A stretch of 64,000 bases of DNA, taken from NCBI GenBank assembly GCA_035578905.1, contig JAQJVL010001110.1, positions 192,388-256,387 of the forward strand, read 5' to 3'. The stretch is from Stictocephala bisonia. Lineage: Eukaryota > Arthropoda > Insecta > Hemiptera > Membracidae. Below, piece by piece: positions 9,670 to 23,259 of the stretch (position 1 is its first letter; each line of letters opens with the position of its first letter). The notes below the pieces were generated by a model. The model did not search any database. It had not been told where the DNA came from and worked only from the letters and a program-made list of their open reading frames with translations. The position numbers were made by a program, and so were the translations under genes.

Positions 9670-12430
9670 AGTACTTTTCAGTAAGATTTAACTAACTTGC
9701 ATGAATTTCAGACTCCAAGTCCAACTAGAAATAACGAGAAATTCTGATTGCTCTAAAGGTGTAGGCAAAACACAAGGTGGGAATGGGATGGAATTTTCCC
9801 ACATAACAATTTACGTAAACGACACATAGTTCAAATTCCTAAAATAATATGCTGAACCAACATTCACGTATAAGTAATGAGATAACTTGTAATTTACATA
9901 TTGGTAAATATGGCAAGGTGTTAAACTTCACGTTTAGGTAATCAGGTAAGTGTCGTGTGTTAAACAACATGTTCTGTTAATGTAATGAAACTCCTAACAT
10001 CTACTGTTTAGGTTCTTGAGTTGATGTTCTCCAAATAACTGTCTCTTATTTTTCAATTTACACAAAAATTTCAATGAACACTATAGAAGTACTAATAATG
10101 ATAATGTGCAAATCAAAACTATAGGTATTTTTATGTTAATATTTAGAAATGTTACGTTAAATGCATCTGTAAATAAAAAGAGATAAATTACAACTATTTT
10201 CTTATAATTTAATAATATGTGTATTGACTATTTCATCAATTAATTTGTAGTAAAATCAAAATTTTGTTCAAAAGAGTTGCTTGAAAAAGTGTCATATAAT
10301 ATCGATGTACAAAGTACGTGTGAAACACAATTAATTAATATATTTACTGCTTTAGATTCATACTTACAGACATTTCAGGTACCGACTACATGGCAAGTAC
10401 AAAATGAACACCAAGTTTCAACAACGATCTAAATAAGTGGTTAAACTACTCGTATTTATGTATAATAGTTTTTAATTCTGTTTATTTTAATAAAATTGAT
10501 ATTTTGAAATTTATTTGTCACATAAAGTGATATAATATACTATCATAAGCTAGTTGAAAAAAGGATTATCTCTAGTTATTTAAAACGTATGATATTGATA
10601 TCAATAAATATATTTATAGATGGAATTATATTGGTTTTTTTCTAATACTTTTTTAAAAATAGTTACAGTAGATCAATATTTATTTTGTGCATTAAAAAGA
10701 AAGTACTCAACACCTATTTTATTTAAAGAATCACAACACAGTCTGAGGAAACTGAGCAGTTGAAGAGAATTCTGCCGGAAGCAAGGTATCAGATGTCAGA
10801 ACGTTCTGACATTCAACGTGGTTCTACCGTTTCAAAGCCCTTAAGAACATCTTTGATTCATTTTATGAAGTGTGCTTTTTTAGGTTTTCTCCTCTTCTCT
10901 AAACCTGCAAATCTTCTTTAAACCTTTCATTAATTTAATGGTATTTTCGATAGCTGTTGTAACTAACTACATTTTCAGTATTATTTTACAATATTTAAAT
11001 TTTATCAGGTATTTTTATGATAAACTAGCAGTTGTACACACAGACATGTTGTGCAATGCTTTATATTTACGTAGATGACTTTATTCTTATTTCTGTGCTA
11101 TAGGTATATAGTCAAAATACTTAGTCATTATAACGTAGTTTTTCATTAGTTTTATATTTACATATTTTGGTGTATTTTATTTCTAAGACATACAATAGTA
11201 TTAATTATTTGATAGGTATTGTTCCATTCAAGTAAACGGTTTGATAAAGTCAATTTATAACTTTGACGGGTCTTCCATTTCCGCGCATTGTGTTTATATA
11301 AATGATCACTTACTTAATGCACACAGACTCGCTTTGTACAGAATACATTTTATAAAATATTCTTTGGAGGAATGGTTTGAATAAGTATTATTAGTGTTTT
11401 TATTATTGATGAGGTATATTTAAGGTGATGAGGTCAGTAAGTATATTAAGGACATTTAATGTTTTAATATTTTTATACTTCTCAATTAAGGTTTCTATGT
11501 TTTATGCTAAATTATACGTTTACTATGTATGTATTGTTTCAGATTTTGGTCAAAAATATACACAATTTGCCACTAGTGCCTCTCATGGTTAGACTTTCAC
11601 TGTTTTTAAATGTACACTAGTTTTATTTCCTATCCGTATAGTATGGATACATGTGGCTGGCAAGTATAAAATAGTAATCAAAAACAAATATATATCAAAT
11701 AAATAAAGATACGTCAACATGCCGTCAGAATAAAAATGTATGTAACTTTCCCAAAAGTCATAAAAACACGCGTAAGAAATATTTTATAAATTTGGCTGTT
11801 TTAACATTACATGGAGTTTATGTTCGTAAAACCATAAATTTCATTTGGTAAAGTATAATGACTTGTGATAAAATTTATAATCCGTATTCCTAATGATAGA
11901 AGAGTTTTTATAATTTAAATACATCACGCATTTGTTTTTATGAAGAGTTCAACGAACCATGAGAAAAAATATTATAAAACATTATAATTAAACATATAAA
12001 TCATGTGATTAGCCAGAAAAACAAAGCCAAATAACATTAATCAAGAAGGCACTATATATTATAGATGAATACAATTAATTGACATTATTATTCAATGCAA
12101 TTACTTTTATAAGTAATACATATATGTATAAATAAATATTAATATATTATAATACATATATTATATACAGTAATAGGAGGTAACATAAAACACTTACTTT
12201 TATTACGTTGCTGCTAAATTTGTGATGGAATAAATATTTAATGCTTATCCCTTATAATGTGCAAACTTTTATGGTCACACGTTTAGCTACAATGTTTTAG
12301 AGTGTGGTTTAATTATTTTGTAATTAGAATTTTTAACATGAATGATAACAAATATGTTTTCAATCTATATTCCTTAACCATCATAATTATTTTCTGCTTG
12401 GACAAAGATAACGGTGACAAGAAACATTGA
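9670..12430. other. AT-rich DNA with few features
   Basis: This is mostly AT-rich DNA without a recognisable gene. At 10727-10923 there is a modest plus-strand open stretch without an early ATG (contains SEETEQLKRILPEARYQ). Inside it lies the 20-bp perfect palindrome ATGTCAGAACGTTCTGACAT at 10793-10812. I see nothing else I can support. Confidence 0.4.
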
Positions 12431-12434
12431 GCAG

Positions 12435-12488
12435 GGACGTTTCTTGGATGAGTATGAGCGGTCTTTCTGCACGCAGCCCGACTGCCCG
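12435..12488 (+). CDS. Candidate small internal exon, strand uncertain
   Basis: A GC-rich patch (about 12405-12560) stands out from its AT-rich surroundings. On the plus strand, an AG at 12433-12434 and a donor-like GTAACT at 12489 bracket 18 codons in one phase (GRFLDEYERSFCTQPDCP). On the minus strand the same patch is open from an acceptor-like tttttctag near 12529 (NGLNVTFDPTSYRAVGLRAE), but no good donor follows. Either strand could be the real exon, or neither. The family is unknown. Confidence 0.25.
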
Positions 12489-12559
12489 GTAACTAGTGGG
12501 GTCGAAAGTCACGTTTAAGCCGTTGGTACTAGAAAAACCTGTTGAGAGAGCTTCTCAGC

Positions 12560-14200
12560 CCTTACTTCATCTGGAAAATAAGACATTATAGTAGAAAATA
12601 CTAGATGGTTATTATCAAATAGTATGGTAAGAATAAAATTAATTTAAAATTTGTTTTAAGGGCGGAGAAGTTGTTTGAATAGCCACAGATATTACACTTA
12701 TTATACTAAAAAATATAATATAATATATTTTAAAATTAAAATATCACTTACAAAATTAAGTTTATACTTTGTTTTATTGAAAGGTATAAAAAATAACGAT
12801 ATTTACAAAATTATAGGAAGATTTCAGTGTTTTAACTCATCATTATAAATTTATTATGTAAATAAAATTATATTAACTTCTGTTATTACGTAAATTAACC
12901 CATGTTCAGGAAAGTTAGTTGGTAAAGTTATAGAGAGAGCAACGTGTAACATTCTACGTGGAGTGAAGTTTGATCGTCAAATTGGAAGTTACGATGTCAT
13001 TAGCAAGATACGTCGTAACACGTTATTAAATCTTTCAACCAACCAGATATGACATGTGTTGGAGTTATTTCAAGCACTTTCAAAAATAGGCATTTCTATA
13101 ACCATGTTAAGTGTATTTATACTATATTAAATATTTTACTAAAAAACTAATTTTTTTTCAAAATAAACACTTGAAATATCACGCCACCGTATATTATATA
13201 ATTTTAAAATTACAACATTTTGACTATAACATTTATTTTCTTATTGCAATTTAATATCAATCATGTATTTTATGTAAATTGACCAAGTTTTAAATTAAAT
13301 TTGGAACTAAACAAGAAGAAACTAATTGCCCTCTACTAGTTAAATAATAACTATAGTCATAGTTATACTAGATATAAAGATGTATTTATGGAGTGATAAA
13401 ACCGTTTAGAAAAACTAAATAACTTGTAGTTAGTTTACTGTACAGACCAATTATTTTCATGTAATTCTTGTTGTACATTTTTTATGATACACTAGCACAT
13501 TTTTTTCTTATAATAATATTTTATTCCAATATTGGTCTATAATACATTAAATAATAATATATACAAAACTACCACAATCAGTGATCTTCTCATAAATGGG
13601 ATTTATTAATTCATTTAAATTTTAATATGATTATATATATTGGCTTTTATATTTTGGGAAGCAGCTAAGTTATTTTTCTAACCAGTAAATTGTAAAGAAT
13701 CATGATCGTTACTATACATGCTTAATTACCCATACCTGTTTATTTTGATAGATGAACAGTTTTGCAATGCCATTTTCTAGTTCAAATCTAATTCAAAATA
13801 TAATATTATCCTTAACTGTTCCATAGGAGAAGAAGATAATATTTCTACCAAATACGTAAAAATGATATAGGATTTGTTTATGAACAGCTAATTTATTAAA
13901 GTAACTGTACTCTATAGGCCATGATATAAACTAGTAAATAAAAACATTTATGTTTATTTGTATTTTTTTATATATATGATTTCAAATGATAGCTTTGTTC
14001 TTCGTAGTAAAACAGGTAAATTTGAATTTTTTAATATGTATTTTGTAGTGGTATTAAGTGCAATAGCATAATTAATAACAAAACCTTTCAACACTGTTAC
14101 TGTGAAATAAATTTACTAATGCTGTAAATTGCTACAAACTAATTGATCTTGACTATTCGATCAATATTATATACCACGTAGGTAGATTTAATTCAGATAT
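12560..14200. other. AT-rich DNA without recognisable gene
   Basis: Strongly AT-rich. A slightly GC-richer stretch near 12940-13050 has no convincing frame. I see nothing else I can support. Confidence 0.45.
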
Positions 14201-14210
14201 GTTAGTTCAA

Positions 14211-14438
14211 TTATATTACTTTAGAAAGAAAACAGTTCGCTTTCAATTGAAACGGAAGTAAAATGAAATACAACAATGACAATACCAAGAATACAAATGT
14301 TATGGCGTAAAAACCAATTGTTTGAATTAATGGATGACCGAGCATAAATAACAAGGTGGGCCGGACAAAAGGAGGAAAGTACCATGCAGCCTGGTCGACC
14401 AATCCAGACGGAATGTCCTCGAAGGAATTGTTAGGCAC
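14211..14438 (-). CDS. Candidate exon or fragment with a membrane segment
   Basis: This minus-strand open frame of about 75 codons carries a soluble start (NSFEDIPSGLVDQAAWYFPPF) and a strongly hydrophobic stretch, IGFYAITFVFLVLSLLYFIL, predicted to span a membrane. A GTAATA donor-like site follows the lysine near the end. No acceptor AG lies between the upstream in-frame stop and the open stretch, which weakens the exon model. The listed start is not an ATG. I do not recognise the family; a decayed exon is possible. Confidence 0.3.
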   Translation of the reverse strand: MPNNSFEDIPSGLVDQAAWYFPPFVRPTLLFMLGHPLIQTIGFYAITFVFLVLSLLYFILLPFQLKANCFLSKVI

Positions 14439-14449
14439 GTTATCGATTA

Positions 14450-15630
14450 TGATTTAAAAGTCCAAATTTATGACTGTACATCAGCATTATTAAAATGCAA
14501 CTTATTACACTTAAGATGTATAGATTAAATACACTTTTAAAGTATTGTTATTAATTATTACGTTATATCTTTAAAAAAAATATGTATAAACCATACATAA
14601 AATTAAAATAAGATGATTAATTTTTTTGATATATTACGACATATAAAAATTACAAAGAAGCTCTTCGTTTTAATACACAAATAAACATATTAAAACATGT
14701 TTTAATATTTTAAACAGATTTTTTTACGACATGAATTTATGTTGTATGCATTGAAGAAATATTAATGGCACTCATTTCATATTTAGTAAGTCAGTATTAT
14801 AATTTTTAATTTTTTGTGTTTAAAAAAAAGTTATAACAAATTATAGCTGGTATTTGTGAGATATGCTACTTGTATTTTTATTATTGAGAAATCTCAATCT
14901 TAACTGCATTCATGTATTTATAAGATGATGGAATAGTAAATAAATATTCTTAGAAAACAAATTAATTTTGTATAAAACAGAAATTCAAAAATAGTTTCTT
15001 GATACACAATTTTTACTCGCTTGAAATCTTTCATAACTGCAATTATTTTAGTAAACTATAATATTCATAATTTTACTATTTATTTCGTCATTAATGTTTT
15101 ATCATTAATATATTATTGTTACTTGTTTCCATCATAATTAATTTATGAACTATTCATAGATCAGTACAAAATAATTAATTCACTCTATTTACTTATAGTT
15201 TATAATATTTAAATAAGTATATCTCTGTAGTGTATAAAACTGCACTGTTGGCTTAGTATAGCGAGATTGTACTTCCCCCAGAATAAAAAATCTAGGGACC
15301 AGCTAAAAATTGTTAAAAGTTATCCCCCATTTAATTATACATCGTTTTAAAGGTCATTATGAACCAAAATGAACAGCAAAACTTATATATTACTATCTTA
15401 AGCCTGTGGATAATAGCGGCTAACTCAAATTTAAAATATTTGTCATAAGACAATTTATATATTCACTATTTAAAATCAAGGGAACACCCTCAAAAACATT
15501 CCTAGCAACATCTGAAATGCCTTGAAAAACGAGGTCAACACACTTATCAGTTATATTTCGACTAAAAAGAAAGTCTATTAGTTTCTTAATTGTGTTGACA
15601 AGATTTAAAAGTGGTTGATCTTTTTTTTTT
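14450..15630. other. AT-rich DNA without recognisable gene
   Basis: AT-rich sequence with only short fortuitous frames. I see nothing I can support. Confidence 0.45.
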
Positions 15631-16128
15631 TTATTGGTTGTTCAGTTAGGGAGATCAGTGAATATGAACGTGTAACAATGTTAAAGTACAATAACATTTG
15701 TTGAAGTCACAACCCTATGTCGAAATTCAAGAACTAGAAAAAAAGCATCAAGAATGGCTCCAGAAGGGGAATATCAATAATAGCCACAAACGATGAAATG
15801 TCAGTGGATGATTTTTAATATGTTTTATAGAATATTAATGTCTTAACTTGTCCTGTTTAAAAAACTTTTAGTATCTGCCAAACATCACTATGTAAATTAT
15901 GTAAAGCGACAAATTTAAACCTGATAAAGTCCACTTAGTTCATGAATTTCCGGAGGACGACTTTCAGTGCCAGAATGTTGATAATAATACAAAATCATCA
16001 ATTAACTTTGTTTTCACAGGTGAGGCATCATTTATGTTAAATGACAGTGAAAAACGGCACAACTGTCCATATCGGTCTGATCTAAACCCTCACTGGATAA
16101 GAGAGAAGCATACGCTATAACCAGAGGG
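15630..16128 (+). pseudogene. Tc1-like transposase relic
   Basis: Several frames carry fragments of a DDE transposase common in insects. Around 15940-16100 the readings EFPEDDFQCQN and VFTGEASFMLNDSEKRHNC, followed by DLNPHWIREKHT, resemble the FTDEATF...NRHN...NPHW core that includes the first catalytic acidic residues. Frames are shifted and stops are present, so it is dead. It runs directly into the 51-bp minisatellite, whose unit appears to continue the same coding text. Family assignment rests on motif memory only. Confidence 0.6.
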
Positions 16129-17049
16129 ATTATACGTAATGCTACGTATTGTAGGAGATCAACTTTCCTTCCACAGTGTATTAGACGTAATGCTAAGTAT
16201 TGTAGGAGATCAACTTTCCTTCCACAGTGTATTAGACGTAATGCTACGTATTGTAGGAGATCAACTTTAATTCCACAGTGTATTAGACGTAATGCTACGT
16301 ATTGTAGGAGATCAACTTTCCTTCCACAGTGTATTAGACGTAATGCTACGTATTGTAGGAGATCAACTTTCCTTCCACAGTGTATTAGACGTAATGCTAC
16401 GTATTGTAGGAGATCAACTTTCCTTCCACAGTGTATTAGACGTAATGCTACGTATTGTAGGAGATCAACTTTCCTTCCACAGTATATTAGACGTAATGCT
16501 ACGTATTGTAGGAGGTCAACTTTCCTTCCACAGTGTATTAGACGTAATGCTACGTATTGTAGGAGGTCAACTTTCCTTCCAAAGTGTATTAGACGTAATG
16601 CTACGTATTGTAGGAGATCAACTTTCCTTCCACAGTGTATTAGACGTAATGCTACGTATTGTAGGAGGTCAACTTTCCTTCCACAGTGTATTAGACGTAA
16701 TGCTACGTATTGTAGGAGATCAACTTTCCTTCCACAGTGTATTAGACGTAATGCTACGTATTGTAGGAGATCAACTTTCCTTCCTCAGTGTATTAGACGT
16801 AATGCTACGTATTGTAGGAGGTCAACTTTCCTTCCACAGTGTATTAGACGTAATGCTACGTATTGTAGGAGATTAACTTTCCTTCCACAGTGTATTAGAC
16901 GTAATGCTAAGTATTGTAGGAGATCAACTTTCCTTCCACAGTGTATTAGACGTAATGCTACGTATTGTAGGAGGTCAACTTTCATTCCACAGTGTATTAG
17001 ACATAATGCTTTGTATTGCAGGAGATCAACGTTCCTTCCACAATGTATT
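16129..17049 (+). repeat. 51-bp minisatellite, about 18 copies
   Basis: The unit, gacgtaatgctacgtattgt and onward, repeats every 51 bp over 921 bp with few substitutions (agatcaac/aggtcaac, tacg/taag). The last unit is diverged. Since 51 is divisible by three, one frame stays open through most of the array, giving a 17-residue repeat (MLRIVGDQLSFHSVLDV). This is not a normal gene. The unit resembles the transposase stretch expected just after the NPHW region upstream, so it may have arisen by amplifying part of that relic. Confidence 0.95.
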
Positions 17050-17114
17050 TGGAAACGTGTAATGGCAGACGTTTCGGTCTATCACAAGATTTATAGAGAT
17101 ACAAATACATACAA

Positions 17115-17545
<431 letters not shown>

Positions 17546-18096
17546 GGTCGGATACTGTAGTTAAAAAGTTAATATGGTGAATCCATACACTAGACTCACC
17601 CTATAAACTAAACTAAGGGTGTTCAAGTTTTACGTAATTTCCTTGAGTAATGCATATATTGTATGCTTAAAATAAAATATTTATTTGTCATCTCAGCCAC
17701 AGATTCTTGTAATAGTAGTCCGTGCCTCTAAGTTTTTATTGTGTCAAGAAATAAATTATAATTTATGGAAGACAAATTAATATTATTGTTAATATATAAA
17801 TAAATAATATTTCTTATAAGGAAATGTCCTTTTTGGAATACAGTTTTACTTTTCAGTTAATGATTATATTAAATTACAAGACATTACAAGTGATTTAAAT
17901 ACTGTGATCATTCACCTTTATATGCCTCCAAGTACGTGTTTCAATATTTTTTATCCGCCTCATTTATAAGCACGAAACACCGGTAATCTTGTATTGTTAA
18001 TTAACAGACATTCCCTAACATATTTTGACGATACTACCTGATTGTAAGAAAACACAATGTATGTTGTAAAACTGCTTAAATAAGTAAATTAATCGT
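17546..18096. other. AT-rich spacer between repeat arrays
   Basis: About 550 bp of AT-rich sequence between the CT tract and the 64-bp array. No gene or terminal repeat is visible. Confidence 0.5.
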
Positions 18097-20404
18097 TAGG
18101 AGGTAAATACGTCCATTCAATATCATGGGCAAGAGTAGCAAATGGGTAAGTATTATTATTAGTTTTATGGGTAAATAGGTGCATTCGATATCATGGGCAA
18201 GAGTAACAAATGAGTAAGTATTATTATTAGTTTTATGGGTAAATAGGTGCATTCAATATCATGGGCAAGAGTAACAAATGAGTAAGTATTATTATTAGTT
18301 TTATGGGTAGGTCTATTCAATATCATGGGCAAGAGTAACAAATGAGTAAGTATTATTATTAGTTTTATGGGTAGGTCTATTCAATATCATGAGCAAGAGT
18401 AGCAAATGAGTAAGTATTATTATTAGTTTTATGGGTAGGTCTATTCAATATCATGGGCAAGAGTAACAAATGAGTAAGTATTATTATTAGTTTTATGGGT
18501 AGGTCAATTCAATATCATGAGCAAGAGTAGCAAATGAGTAAGTATTATTAATAGTTTATGGGTAGGTCAATTCAATATCATAGGCAAGAGTAACAAAAGA
18601 GTAAGTATTATTATTAGTTTTATGGGTAGGTCCATTCAATATAATGGGCAAGAGTAACAAATGAGTAAGTATTATTATTAGTTTTATGGGTAGGTCTATT
18701 CAATATCATGAGCAAGAGTAGCAAATGAGTAAGTATTATTATTAGTTTTATGGGTAGGTCTATTCAATATCATGAGCAAGAGTAGCAAATGAGTAAGTAT
18801 TATTATTAGTTTATGGGTAGGTCAATTCAATATCATGGGCAAGAGTAGCAAATGAGTAAGTATTATTATTAGTTTTATGGGTAGGTCTATTCAATATCAT
18901 GGGCAAGAGTAACAAATGAGTAAGTATTATTATTAGTTTTATGGGTAAATAGGTGCATTCAATATCATGGGCAAGAGTAACAAATGAGTAAGTATTATTA
19001 TTAGTTTTATGGGTAGGTCTATTCAATATCATGGGCAAGAGTAACAAATGTGTAAGTATTATTATTAGTTTTATTGGTAGGTCAATTCAATATCATGGGC
19101 AAGAGTAACAAAAGAGTAAGTATTATTATTAGTTTTATGGGTAGGTCAATTCAATATCATGAGCAAGAGTAACAAATGAGTAAGTATTATTAATAGTTTA
19201 TGGGTAGGTCAATTCAATATCATGGGCAAGAGTAACAAATAAGTAAGTATTATTATTAGTTTTATGGGTAAATAGGTGCATTCAATATCATGGGCAAGAG
19301 TAGCAAATGAGTAAGTATTATTAATAGTTTATGGGTAGGTCAATTCAATATCATGGGCAAGAGTAACAAATGAGTAAGTATTATTATTAGTTTTATGGGT
19401 AGGTCAATTCAATATCATGAGCAAGAGTAGCAAATGAGTAAGTATTATTAATAGTTTATGGGTAGGTCTATTTAATATCATGAGCAAGAGTAACAAATGA
19501 GTAAGTATTATTATTAGTTTTATGGGTAGGTCAATTCAATATCATGAGCAAGAGTAGCAAATGAGTAAGTATTATTAATAGTTTATGGGTAGGTCAATTC
19601 AATATCATGGGCAAGAGTAACAAAAGAGTAAGTATTATTATTAGTTTTATGGGTAGGTCCATTCAATATAATGGGCAAGAGTAACAAATGAGTAAGTATT
19701 ATTATTAGTTTTATGGGTAGGTCTATTCAATATCATGAGCAAGAGTAGCAAATGAGTAAGTATTATTATTAGTTTTATGGGTAGGTCAATTCAATATCAT
19801 TGGCAAGAATAACAAATGAGTAAGTATTATTATTAGTTTTATGGGTAGGTCCATTCAATATAATGGGCAAGAGTAACAAATGAGTAAGTATTATTATTAG
19901 TTTTATGGGTAGGTCCATTCAATATCATGAGCAAGAGTAACAAATGAGTAAGTATTATTATTTCTTTTATGGGTAGTTCCATTTAATATCATGGGCAAGA
20001 GTAACAAATGAGTAAGTATTATTATTAGTTTCATGGGTAGTTCCATTCAATATCATGGGCAAGAGTAACAAATGAGTAAGTATTATTATTAGTTTTATGG
20101 GTAGTTCCATTCAATATCATGGGCAAGAGTAACAAATGAGTAAGTATTATTATTTCTTTTATGGGTAGTTCCATTTAATATCATGGGCAAGAGTAACAAA
20201 TGAGTAAGTATTATTATTAGTTTCATGGGTAGTTCCATTCAATATCATGGGCAAGAGTAACAAATGAGTAAGTATTATTATTAGTTTTATGGGTAGTTCC
20301 ATTCAATATCATGGGAGAGAGTAACAAATGAGTAAGTATTATTATTAGTTTTATGGGTAGTTCCTTTCAATATCATGGGCAAGAGTAACAAATGAGTAAG
20401 TATG
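18097..20404. repeat. 64-bp minisatellite array, about 36 copies
   Basis: The consensus unit contains ttcaatatcatgggcaagag, then taacaaatgagtaagtatta, then ttattagttttatgggtagg. The period is about 64 bp, with variants where gggtaaataggtgca replaces gggtaggtc (longer) or the TTA run is shortened. Higher-order blocks recur, for example the tttcttttatgggtagttcc variants around 19960-20340. It does not encode a protein. Confidence 0.96.
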
Positions 20405-20409
20405 TTTGA

Positions 20410-23070
20410 ACTTGTTATATATACTATATACATCTGTGGCTTTCACACTCCAGCTATCAAACTAGTAAAAGATTTTAAAAAGTATACATTAAAAAAAATA
20501 AAATATACAGTAAAAAGTGATGTTTGTTATTTAAGGGTCTTGATGTTTGAATATTGATCTCCCGTCACAGAGCTTAAAAATCCAGGTTTTTTAACAACTG
20601 AACACCTGTTTCTCCAATTGAAAGAAGACCAGCTAATCCCCCTTGGAAAACAAACGCAGTGGGCACTCATTAACTATGTGATCAACAATGTGAAAACAAC
20701 AAATCTAGTGAAATGATTATAATTATTAATTGTATTTGAAATTAACCTGATGTCAATGTTCACTAATCAGCTTTGTTAAAGTTCCATCTAAATGAATTTC
20801 ACGAAAAGACATTAATTTTTAGTGAATATTTGGTAATAGAAAATCCTTAGTAATTTCAGCATACATGTGAAAAGAAATGCGTATGCAGGAATAAAAAAAA
20901 TATAAAAGTGACTGAGAAAATTAATGTTTCTTTTATTTGGAACATAATTTTAACTATTCATAAATTGATTGTGTTACAGTAATTTATTTATTGTTATTTT
21001 ACTAATGAGAAAATACAAGTAGTAATGATCAAACACAGAAATATAGTTTTTATTGGTCAGACACAAGACCAAGTAGCATTAATTTCGTAAATATCAACAT
21101 GAAAGAATCTATGATAAAGAAAAATGCTTTTGTATAATATGATGTATATTGACATATAGAAATAGAGAGAAAACCTTTGCTGTAGAACATGTCAGATGCT
21201 TTCCATACAGGTCAATGGAGACGAACATCTGTTTTACTTTTGTTCCGACTAAACTCGAACTTGACATTATGTCCGACTGCTTTGACAAGCACAGTTTGAT
21301 AAATTTTCAGAGGAGGGGAAGGAAAATATTTCTTAAAATAATATATTGGTAATATCACGAATACCTACTTTAATTTGTCCAAATCTGGGAAAATGTCATT
21401 TGATCAATCATATGTTTTGTAAATATTGGCTATGCAAAAAATAAATCAATATAGGAAATATAATGTTGAACCTTACATCTCTGGCAAGGTTACTATCGTT
21501 CACAAGCTGGCTGCTATATAACAAAGTAACTTAATTATTTGTAGAATAGAACAAAGTGAATATAACTTTGATCACACCTCAGTTAAATATATTAGAATCC
21601 TTGCCCTGGCTGGAAGATCTTATCAGTTATATTCAACTTGTACTGTAAACCCCCTTTTTTTGCCTAAATATGTTTCTGGCATTGATCAATCAATAAATCA
21701 TTTTTTTATTGCAGTATTAACAATTATTACATCGTATTGCAAAAGTCAATATGTATTTCAATAATACAGCATATAATAAATAAGATTTCAATAACATTTA
21801 AAATTAGTATAAATGGCCTACTCTATTCTACTACTCTATCAACCGTGCTCTGGATTAATGGACTCGGGAAACGTGCAGGGTAAAATTAAGACGTATTTAC
21901 TTTAACAGTAATATTAGGATAAAAATTGTGTGAATTACTTATGACAACTAACTAAATATCATTCTAGAGTTGTGTACAAGTGTTAACAGTATTACAATGA
22001 GAAATATAAAGATACATGTTCCAGCAGATTTTCGTAAATATTGCAGTAAAGGAATAATCTCCATAATATATATAATTAACAAGAAACCACACTAATGAGA
22101 AAAACTAATCTTTTCCTCGATATTTCTATACTATTTGGCTAAATAATTTTGGATGCATCCAATGTAAGATCATCTTTGTAAACTTATGTGCTTAACTTCA
22201 ACTTTTAAGCTAAACAGTTTTATTTTAATCTTTAATGATATTATATCAAGAAGTAATATTATTAAACATTTAAAAATATGAACCAATCAATATACACGGA
22301 AGATTAGATTTTCGCTACATATCCTCCATGTACAAAAAAATAGTGGTAGTTTATGAAAAAAAAAACAATTCTTCTTAATTTTACCCGGAACATTTTTAAG
22401 TAACATTTATCCATTTTAAACTTAAGTACTGGTAAATAATATATTTATTTTTCCCTGAATGATATTGCAAGTTACTGATCATTTTCATCATTATTAAATA
22501 AAACATTTATTATCTATTAAATATTATAATTACAACTTCAATTAGTATGTTTCTAAAAACAGGCATTTTATTTTAATAGCAAAGCTTTGATATTATATTG
22601 TTACGTGATTTTTGTTAAATGCTCACTATGGGATAATTGGAAATAAACATTTTTATGTAAGTAATTAAAGCTAGCATTTGTTCGTACGAATTTCTTTGAA
22701 CTATTGTAAATGTGTTTTAAGATATATGAAGCATATAAGATCAGTTAACAGGTTGTTTAATTTTTATCTGATATTATACTTATTTACTCAATTAATATCA
22801 ATTACTAGTCTATAAAGTTATAAATAAGACATTATAATTGCTGATTATTAGCAAATCATAAAAGGTTTTATTCAAACTTGAAGTGAACTTAAACGTTTTT
22901 ATTTTTTTTAAATGTCAAATATAATACACTCAACGGTCAATAACTAACTGTAGTTATATAGACAGAAGACACAAATTAGAAGAAAAAAAATATATATAAA
23001 TTTTGGCACTTTTTCTCGACATTTGAACTAGTTTAAAACTTTATTTCGTAGGCTTAAGCGGCCGTGTCAT
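20410..23070. other. AT-rich DNA without secure gene
   Basis: This is mostly unique AT-rich sequence. Two coding-like plus-strand stretches without proper starts stand out: 20558-20716 (contains EHLFLQLKEDQLIPLGKQTQ) and 21149-21352 (contains ICFTFVPTKLELDIMSDCFD). Neither has convincing splice sites on both sides and I recognise neither. Confidence 0.4.
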
Positions 23071-23071
23071 T

Positions 23072-23252
23072 ACTAATAACTAAAGCTTCCGGTAACGACC
23101 ACGTCAAGGTGTTATCTACAATCACTAAACATTTCGCCCATGCTGTGATGTGGCATTCTTAGTGGTATCTCACAGCATAAGTCTGAGCTGATGTAACTAC
23201 TGTAGATAACACCTTGACGCGGTCGTTACCGGACGCTTTAGTTATTAATAGT
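23072..23252. mobile_element. Foldback MITE
   Basis: The arms 23072-23120 and 23201-23252 are near-perfect inverted repeats sharing taactaaagc, tccggtaacgacc and cgtcaaggtgttatctaca. They flank an 80-bp centre that contains gctgtgatgtggcat. The element is 181 bp and non-coding. A diverged relative of the left half and centre sits at 47728-47811, so it belongs to a dispersed family. Confidence 0.75.
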
Positions 23253-23259
23253 TTCAAAC

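Noticed and set aside
16292..16985. Long open frames across the 51-bp array on both strands
   Set aside because: They arise from a repeat whose period is a multiple of three. There is no gene context, so they are treated as satellite translation.
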